A stretch of DNA of 64,000 bases from Streptomyces griseoruber (GTDB lineage Bacteria > Actinomycetota > Actinomycetes > Streptomycetales > Streptomycetaceae): contig NZ_KQ948772.1 in the NCBI RefSeq assembly GCF_001514205.1, forward strand, positions 26,697 to 90,696, read 5' to 3'. Each line of letters opens with the position of its first letter. Within the stretch, counting starts at the first letter, position 1. The notes below the pieces were generated by a model. That model was not told where the DNA came from, did no database searches, and saw only the letters and a program-made list of their open reading frames with translations. Shown in pieces: positions 59,544-64,000 of the stretch. The translations under genes and the position numbers were made by a program.

Positions 59544-59950
59544 GCGACACCGACGACCTGGTGGAGATCGAGCAGCTCCTCGGCCGTTACGCGGTCTCGA
59601 TGACCCGTGGCGACGTGGACCGGGTGCTCGCCGTCTTCACCGCGGACGGCAGTTACAGCGCGTTCGGCGACACCTACCCGCTCGACGAGTTCCCGGCCCT
59701 GGTCGCGGCCGCCCCCAAGGGCCTGTTCCTCGTCGGCACACCGGTGATCGAGCTGGACGGCGATGCCGCGACCGGCACCCAGCCGCTGTGCTTCGTCGAG
59801 CACGCCCGGCACGAGATGCGGATCGGCTACTACGACGACACCTATGCCCGCACCCCGGACGGCTGGCGGCTGCGCACCCGGGCGATGACCTTCATCCGGC
59901 GCAGCGGCGACCACGACTCGGGGCGCCCGCACGCCTTCACCCGGTCATGA
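59540..59950 (+). CDS. SnoaL/NTF2-like protein
   Basis: 136 residues from TTG 59540 (GGGAGG ahead). NTF2-like fold: EIEQLLGRYAVSMTRGDVDRV, then VFTADGSYSAFGDTYP, ending in a beta-sheet stretch RTPDGWRLRTRAMTFIRR. Such proteins act as small isomerases, cyclases or hydratases or bind hydrophobic ligands; steroid-type catabolic clusters often hold one. Its stop overlaps the ATG of the acyl-CoA dehydrogenase (ATGA). Confidence 0.8.
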   Translation: MSDTDDLVEIEQLLGRYAVSMTRGDVDRVLAVFTADGSYSAFGDTYPLDEFPALVAAAPKGLFLVGTPVIELDGDAATGTQPLCFVEHARHEMRIGYYDDTYARTPDGWRLRTRAMTFIRRSGDHDSGRPHAFTRS

Positions 59951-61077
59951 GGAACTCCCCCTTCACCGGCCCGGCCGGGCTCGGCGCGTTCCGGCGCGAG
60001 CTGCGCGACTGGCTCGACGAGCACGATCTGTCCCCGGCCGGTGACGACGGCGGCCTGGACGGGCAGGTCGGGCAACTCGCGCGGGTACGGAGGGCGTTGT
60101 GGGCGGCGGGCTGGATGCGCTACGGCTGGCCGGCCGAGGTCGGCGGGCTCGGCGGGCCAAGCGCCCTGCGCGCGGTGCTCGGCGAGGAGGTCGCCGCCCG
60201 GGACCTCGCCGAGCCCGGGATCTGGTCGATGGTGGAGGTGCTGGTCCCGACCCTGATCGACTACGCGCCGCCCGCGCTGGCCGCCGAGCTGGTGCCCCGT
60301 CTGCTGGGCGGCGAGGAGCAGTGGTGCCAGGGCTTCTCCGAGCCGGGCTCGGGCAGCGATCTGGCGTCCCTGTCGACCCGGGCGGTCCCGTCGGCCGACG
60401 GGGAGGGCTGGCGGGTGTCCGGGCAGAAGGTGTGGACGAGCCTCGCCCAGTACGCGGCCCGCTGTGTCCTGCTGGCCCGCACCGGCAGCCCGGGACATGC
60501 CGGGATCAGCGCGTTCCTCGTCGACATGGACTCCCCCGGGATCACGGTCCGCCCACTGCGCACGATGCACGGCGTGGACGAGTTCGCCGAGGTGTTCCTC
60601 GACGACGTGCACGTCCCCGCCCCGAGGCTGCTCGGCGCCCCCGGCGACGGCTGGCGGCTCGCGATGGACCTGCTGCCGCACGAACGCTCCACCTGCTTCT
60701 GGCACCGGATCGCCCATCTCTACAGCCGTCTCGACCGGCTGCTCGCCGACGGCTGCGAGGCCGACCCGGACGCGCTCGGCGCGGCCTGGCTCGACCTGCA
60801 CACGATCCGCTGCCGGTCCGCCGCCACCCAGGCCCGGCTGGCCGGGGGCGGACGGCTGGGCCCGGAGACCTCCGTGGACAAGATCCTGCTGGCCGGTGCC
60901 GAGCAACGGCTGTTCGACACCGCCAGGGACCTGCTGCCGGGCACCGTCGAGCTCTCGCCGCACGCCGGCTGGCGCACCGGGTACCTCTACTCACGGGCCG
61001 CGACGATCTACGGCGGCACGGCCGAGATCCAGCGCAACATCGTCGCCCGCCGTCTGCTGGACCTCGGAAAGGAGTGA
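59947..61077 (+). CDS. Acyl-CoA dehydrogenase, larger subunit type
   Basis: 376 residues, FAD acyl-CoA dehydrogenase fold: GWMRYGWPAEVGGLGG, CQGFSEPGSGSDLASLSTRA, SGQKVWTSLAQYA and the C-terminal IYGGTAEIQRNIVARRLL. It desaturates an acyl-CoA at the alpha-beta position. The partner gene 3 bp later encodes a second, divergent dehydrogenase chain, so a mixed heteromer is likely, as for the paired FadE enzymes of actinobacterial steroid side-chain degradation. Confidence 0.9.
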   Translation: MRNSPFTGPAGLGAFRRELRDWLDEHDLSPAGDDGGLDGQVGQLARVRRALWAAGWMRYGWPAEVGGLGGPSALRAVLGEEVAARDLAEPGIWSMVEVLVPTLIDYAPPALAAELVPRLLGGEEQWCQGFSEPGSGSDLASLSTRAVPSADGEGWRVSGQKVWTSLAQYAARCVLLARTGSPGHAGISAFLVDMDSPGITVRPLRTMHGVDEFAEVFLDDVHVPAPRLLGAPGDGWRLAMDLLPHERSTCFWHRIAHLYSRLDRLLADGCEADPDALGAAWLDLHTIRCRSAATQARLAGGGRLGPETSVDKILLAGAEQRLFDTARDLLPGTVELSPHAGWRTGYLYSRAATIYGGTAEIQRNIVARRLLDLGKE

Positions 61078-61080
61078 CCC

Positions 61081-61848
61081 GTGGACCCGGCCGAACGCAC
61101 CCTCCTGGCGGACGCCCTGCGCAAGACGCTCGTCTCCGGCGCCGGCCTCGCCGACCTGGGCTGGCCCGACATGCTGGCCGAGGAGCCGGAGACGGTCGTC
61201 CCACTGCTCTTCCGGCTGCTCGGCGAGACCGGCCGGCACACCCCCGCCCTCAACGACGTCCTCCTGCACGCGGCGGGCCTCCCCCTCACCGGCACCCCGG
61301 CCCTCCCGTTCGGCGGCGCCCGCCTGGTCTGGCTCAGGGACGGATCGTCGTACGACAGCCCGCTCGACCCCGAACTGCCGCTGCGCCACGCCCGGGGCGA
61401 CGAACCGTCCGTCCCCCTCGCCGCCGGGCGCCGGGCCCTGGGCTGGTGGCTGCTCGGCACCGGCCACGCGATGCTCGCCCTGGCCCGCCGGCATGTCCTC
61501 GACCGCGAGCAGTTCGGGCGTCCGCTCGCGTCCTTCCAGGCCCTGCGCCACCGGCTGGCGGAGACGTACGTCGCGCTGGAGGGCGCGGAGGCGGCTCTGA
61601 CCGCCGCCACGGACGACACGGGCTCGCTGCTGGCCAAGGCCGCCGCCGGGAGGGCCGCGCTGACCGCCGCCCGGCACTGCCAACAGGCCCTGGGCGGCAT
61701 CGGGTTCACCGCCGAGCACGAGCTGCACCGGCATGTCCGCAGGGCGCTCGTGCTGGACGCACTGCTCGGCTCCGCCCGCGAACTCACCCGTGAGGCGGGC
61801 GTGTTGCTGGTGCGCGAGGGCCGCACGCCTCGCCTGGTCGACCTCTGA
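61081..61848 (+). CDS. Acyl-CoA dehydrogenase-like partner subunit
   Basis: 255 residues, shorter than a full enzyme. The C-terminal helical domain is recognisable: HVLDREQFGRPLASFQALRH, LAKAAAGRAALTAARHCQQA, GGIGFTAEHELHRHVRR. The N-terminal FAD-contact motifs are weak or missing. Typical of the small chain of alpha2-beta2 acyl-CoA dehydrogenases. GTG start 3 bp after the larger subunit stop. Confidence 0.85.
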   Translation: MDPAERTLLADALRKTLVSGAGLADLGWPDMLAEEPETVVPLLFRLLGETGRHTPALNDVLLHAAGLPLTGTPALPFGGARLVWLRDGSSYDSPLDPELPLRHARGDEPSVPLAAGRRALGWWLLGTGHAMLALARRHVLDREQFGRPLASFQALRHRLAETYVALEGAEAALTAATDDTGSLLAKAAAGRAALTAARHCQQALGGIGFTAEHELHRHVRRALVLDALLGSARELTREAGVLLVREGRTPRLVDL

Positions 61849-61858
61849 GGAGCCCCGG

Positions 61859-62659
61859 ATGACCCCTGCCGATCCCTGGCCCGACCTGCTCGACTGCCTC
61901 GACCTCACGCCGCGGGAGCCGGGTGTCCACGAAGGCCGGTCCCAACAGCTCCAGTACCGGCGGCTGTTCGGCGGGCAACTGCTCGCGCAGTTCGCCCGCG
62001 CCGCCACCCTGGCCGCTCCCGGCAAGGGCCTGAAGTCGCTGCACACCCAGTTCCTGCGGGAGGGCCGGACCGGGGAGCCGGTGCGGTACACGGCGGAAGT
62101 CCCGCAGGACGGCCGTACCTTCGCCGCCGTACGGCTCACCGCCCGGCAGGAGCACGGGATCGTCGCCGTGGCCGACGCGAGCCTGCATGTGTGGGAGGAG
62201 GGGCCGGACCGGCAGACCGTCGACCCCGTCCCCGCACTCCCCGGCCCCGAGCGGACCGCCGAACTCCCGCTGCTGCCATGGGAGTCACGGGCCGCGACCG
62301 ACCTGGACACCGAGAAGCCCGAGCCGCCCGTCTTCGAGCTGTGGACCCGGGTGCCGAGGGTGACCTGGCCCCTCGCGCCCGCTCTCCTCGCGTACGCCAC
62401 CGACCTCACCCCGATCGGCACCGCGCTGCGGCCGGTGACGGGGGTGACGCAGACGGACTCCGGGCGGGTGTTCGTCTCGGCGGTGACCTCGCACACGGTG
62501 TGGTTCCACCGCCCGGCCGAGGCCGGCGACTGGCTGCTCCTGCGCCAGCACAGCCCCGTCGCCGCGCACGGCCGGTGCTTCGGGCGCGGGGATGTGCTGA
62601 CCGCCGAGGGCACCCTGGTCGCCTCGTACGCGCAGGAGGCGCTGCTGCGGTTCCTCTGA
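61859..62659 (+). CDS. Acyl-CoA thioesterase (TesB type)
   Basis: 266 residues, double hot-dog fold: YRRLFGGQLLAQFARAATLA, LKSLHTQFLREGRTGEPVRY, the second-domain HTVWFHRPAEAGDWLLLRQH. Hydrolyses acyl-CoA to free acid and CoA. Starts 10 bp after the dehydrogenase stop (TGAGGAGCCCCGG-ATG), so same operon; would release dead-end CoA esters from the pathway. Confidence 0.88.
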   Translation: MTPADPWPDLLDCLDLTPREPGVHEGRSQQLQYRRLFGGQLLAQFARAATLAAPGKGLKSLHTQFLREGRTGEPVRYTAEVPQDGRTFAAVRLTARQEHGIVAVADASLHVWEEGPDRQTVDPVPALPGPERTAELPLLPWESRAATDLDTEKPEPPVFELWTRVPRVTWPLAPALLAYATDLTPIGTALRPVTGVTQTDSGRVFVSAVTSHTVWFHRPAEAGDWLLLRQHSPVAAHGRCFGRGDVLTAEGTLVASYAQEALLRFL

Positions 62660-62687
62660 GCCGCCGGGTCGGGGAGCCCCGGCGCCC

Positions 62688-63818
62688 TCAGGGCGCCGGT
62701 ACCTCCACCACGACCGCCGAGCCCATCCCCCCGCCCGCGCACATCGACGCCACTCCCACTCCCCCGCCCCGGCGGCGGAGTTCATGGACGAGGGTGACCA
62801 GCATGCGGGCGCCGGAGGCGGCGACGGGATGGCCGAGGGAGCAGCCGCTACCGTTGACGTTGACCGTGTCGGCGTCGAGGCCGAGGCGGTGGATCGCGGC
62901 GACGGGGACGGAGGCGAAGGCCTCGTTGATCTCGAAGAGTGCGACGTCGGCGACGGACATGCCGGCCCGGCCGAGGGCCTTGGGGATGGCCTGGACCGGG
63001 GTCAGTCCCGTCTCCGCCGGGTCGGCGGCGACCGAGGCCCAGGCGCGGACGGTGGCGAGCACGGGCAGGCCCGAGCGGTCGTCGGCCACGGCGAGGAGTG
63101 CCGCCGCGTCGTTGGCCCCGGAGGCGTTCCCGGCCGTGATCGAGAAGCCCGCTATCTCCGGGTGGAGCGGCTTCAGCCGGGCCAGTTTCCCCGCGCTGGT
63201 GTCGCGGCGCGGGTGTTCGTCGGCCGTGAAGACACCGTGCGGGGTGTCGAGGGGCACGGTCTCGTCCTTGAAGCGGCCCTCGTCCAGGGCGCGGACGGCG
63301 TTGCGGTGGGAGCGCAGCGCCCACTCGTCCAGCTCGGCGCGGCCGATGCCGGCCCGGACGGCGGTGTTCCAGCCGACGGTGACCGACATGTCGAGGTGGG
63401 GGGCGTCGGGGCGGTCGGGGTGGGAGGGCGGCACCCAGCCGTCGGCGCCCCGGAAGGTCAGCCGGGGCGCGGTGGACAGGGACTGCACCCCGCCCGCGAG
63501 CACCAGCCGGTCCATGCCGGCCCGGATCGAGGCGGCGGCGGTCTGGACGGCGGCCAGGCCGCCCGCGCAGTGCCGGTTCAGGGCCAGCCCCGGTACGTTC
63601 GGCAGGCCTGCGGTGAGGGCGGCGTGGCGGGCGACGACTCCCCCGCCGTAGTGCGACTCGGCGAGGACGACGTCGTCCACCCGGTCCGGGTCCAGGCCCT
63701 CCGCCACCGCGCCGACCACCCGCTCGGCCAGCTCATGGGCGGTGGTGTCGCGCAGGGTGCCCTTGAACGCGGTGCCGATCGGCGTGCGCAGGGCTGCGAC
63801 GATCACGGCTTCAGGCAT
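62688..63818 (-). CDS. Acetyl-CoA acetyltransferase / thiolase
   Basis: 376 residues. Nucleophile Cys in LALNRHCAGGLAAVQTAA, base His in NGSGCSLGHPVAASGAR, and second Cys in ASMCAGGGMGSA, so a complete thiolase. The INEAFASVPVAA segment is also standard. It cleaves 3-oxoacyl-CoA or condenses acetyl-CoA. Its ATG overlaps the end of the acyl-CoA ligase gene by 8 bp. Convergent with the thioesterase. Confidence 0.92.
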   Translation of the reverse strand: MPEAVIVAALRTPIGTAFKGTLRDTTAHELAERVVGAVAEGLDPDRVDDVVLAESHYGGGVVARHAALTAGLPNVPGLALNRHCAGGLAAVQTAAASIRAGMDRLVLAGGVQSLSTAPRLTFRGADGWVPPSHPDRPDAPHLDMSVTVGWNTAVRAGIGRAELDEWALRSHRNAVRALDEGRFKDETVPLDTPHGVFTADEHPRRDTSAGKLARLKPLHPEIAGFSITAGNASGANDAAALLAVADDRSGLPVLATVRAWASVAADPAETGLTPVQAIPKALGRAGMSVADVALFEINEAFASVPVAAIHRLGLDADTVNVNGSGCSLGHPVAASGARMLVTLVHELRRRGGGVGVASMCAGGGMGSAVVVEVPAP

Positions 63819-64000
63819 CGGCGGCCTCCTCCAGTTCGGCGACGAGGGTGCGGCGCAGCAGCTTGCCGGTGGCGGTGCGGGGCAGTTCGGGGCGGAAGAC
63901 GACGGTGTCCGGGGTCTTGGCCGAGCGCAGCCGCGCCTTGGCGTAGGCCCGGATCTCCTCCGGATCGCCCGCTCCGACGAGGACGGCGACCAGGCGCTGC
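63811..64000 (-). CDS. AMP-forming acyl-CoA ligase, C-terminal fragment (5' part outside window)
   Basis: About 62 C-terminal residues: EEIRAYAKARLRSAKTPDTV, then LPRTATGKLLRRTL, the conserved C-terminal loop with the catalytic Lys. Activates a carboxylic acid to its CoA ester. Directly precedes the thiolase in the same operon and is consistent with uptake by the Liv-type transporter. Confidence 0.85.
   Translation of the reverse strand, partial: QRLVAVLVGAGDPEEIRAYAKARLRSAKTPDTVVFRPELPRTATGKLLRRTLVAELEEAADA

Overview
The window is very GC-rich (about 73% by eye). Nearly every gene has G/C at third codon positions, GTG and TTG starts are frequent, and stop/start overlaps of the GTGA, ATGA and TGATG type are common. 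The gene content (receptor-like Ser/Thr kinases, LuxR/MalT-type ATPase regulators, monomeric isocitrate dehydrogenase, CHAT/subtilase clusters, short HIDLQRV-type leader peptides) points to a Streptomyces or close relative. No rRNA, tRNA, CRISPR array, transposase or phage gene is visible. The block looks chromosomal.

Layout: 1-4.3 kb (minus) is one operon of two exported PQQ-dependent glucose/sorbosone dehydrogenase paralogues followed by pqqA, pqqB and a pqqC that runs off the window, so the cofactor is made beside its users. 4.6-10.0 kb (plus) has a lipoprotein and two tandem receptor kinases whose outer domain resembles a branched-chain amino-acid binding protein. 10-20.3 kb holds a large LuxR regulator, a DUF6585-like membrane protein, a GlxA/AraC regulator with a divergent reductase-like gene, an ABC exporter behind a SoxR-box-like promoter, a lipid-flippase-like protein and an MscS channel. 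20.3-28.2 kb is housekeeping: M1 aminopeptidase, monomeric NADP-IDH with a strong terminator, metY-metX, a DUF5713-like protein and an N-formylglutamate amidohydrolase.

28.2-36.6 kb is a compact proteolysis locus. It encodes an intracellular subtilase, an ECF sigma factor, an acidic repeat protein, a TPR-CHAT caspase-like protease, a LuxR-type ATPase regulator and a signal-less metzincin. Three unrelated proteases share one locus, its two divergent promoter regions share a 10-bp motif, and one of them carries a 32-bp palindrome. This is the best candidate here for an undescribed system, possibly a regulated proteolytic cascade.

36.8-39.1 kb: MFS transporter and rhodanese. 39.1-54.6 kb is a thiamine and sulfur island. 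A TPP riboswitch leads into a cysteine-rich upstream ORF, a binding-protein-like gene, a leader peptide, an HMP-type ABC transporter and an APH-fold kinase. On the other strand lies a sulfur-scavenging operon: cystine-type ABC transporter, GNAT acetyltransferase and four luciferase-like monooxygenases, with a SAM-IV-like riboswitch in front, plus a GST-like gene. Five tiny ORFs in this island look like cysteine-linked attenuation peptides.

54.6-64 kb is a carboxylic-acid/CoA catabolic region. It has a Liv-type ABC operon with a fused LivH-LivM permease and no binding protein, then a broken flavin-oxidoreductase-like gene, a SnoaL-like protein, a paired acyl-CoA dehydrogenase, a thioesterase, a thiolase and the end of an acyl-CoA ligase.
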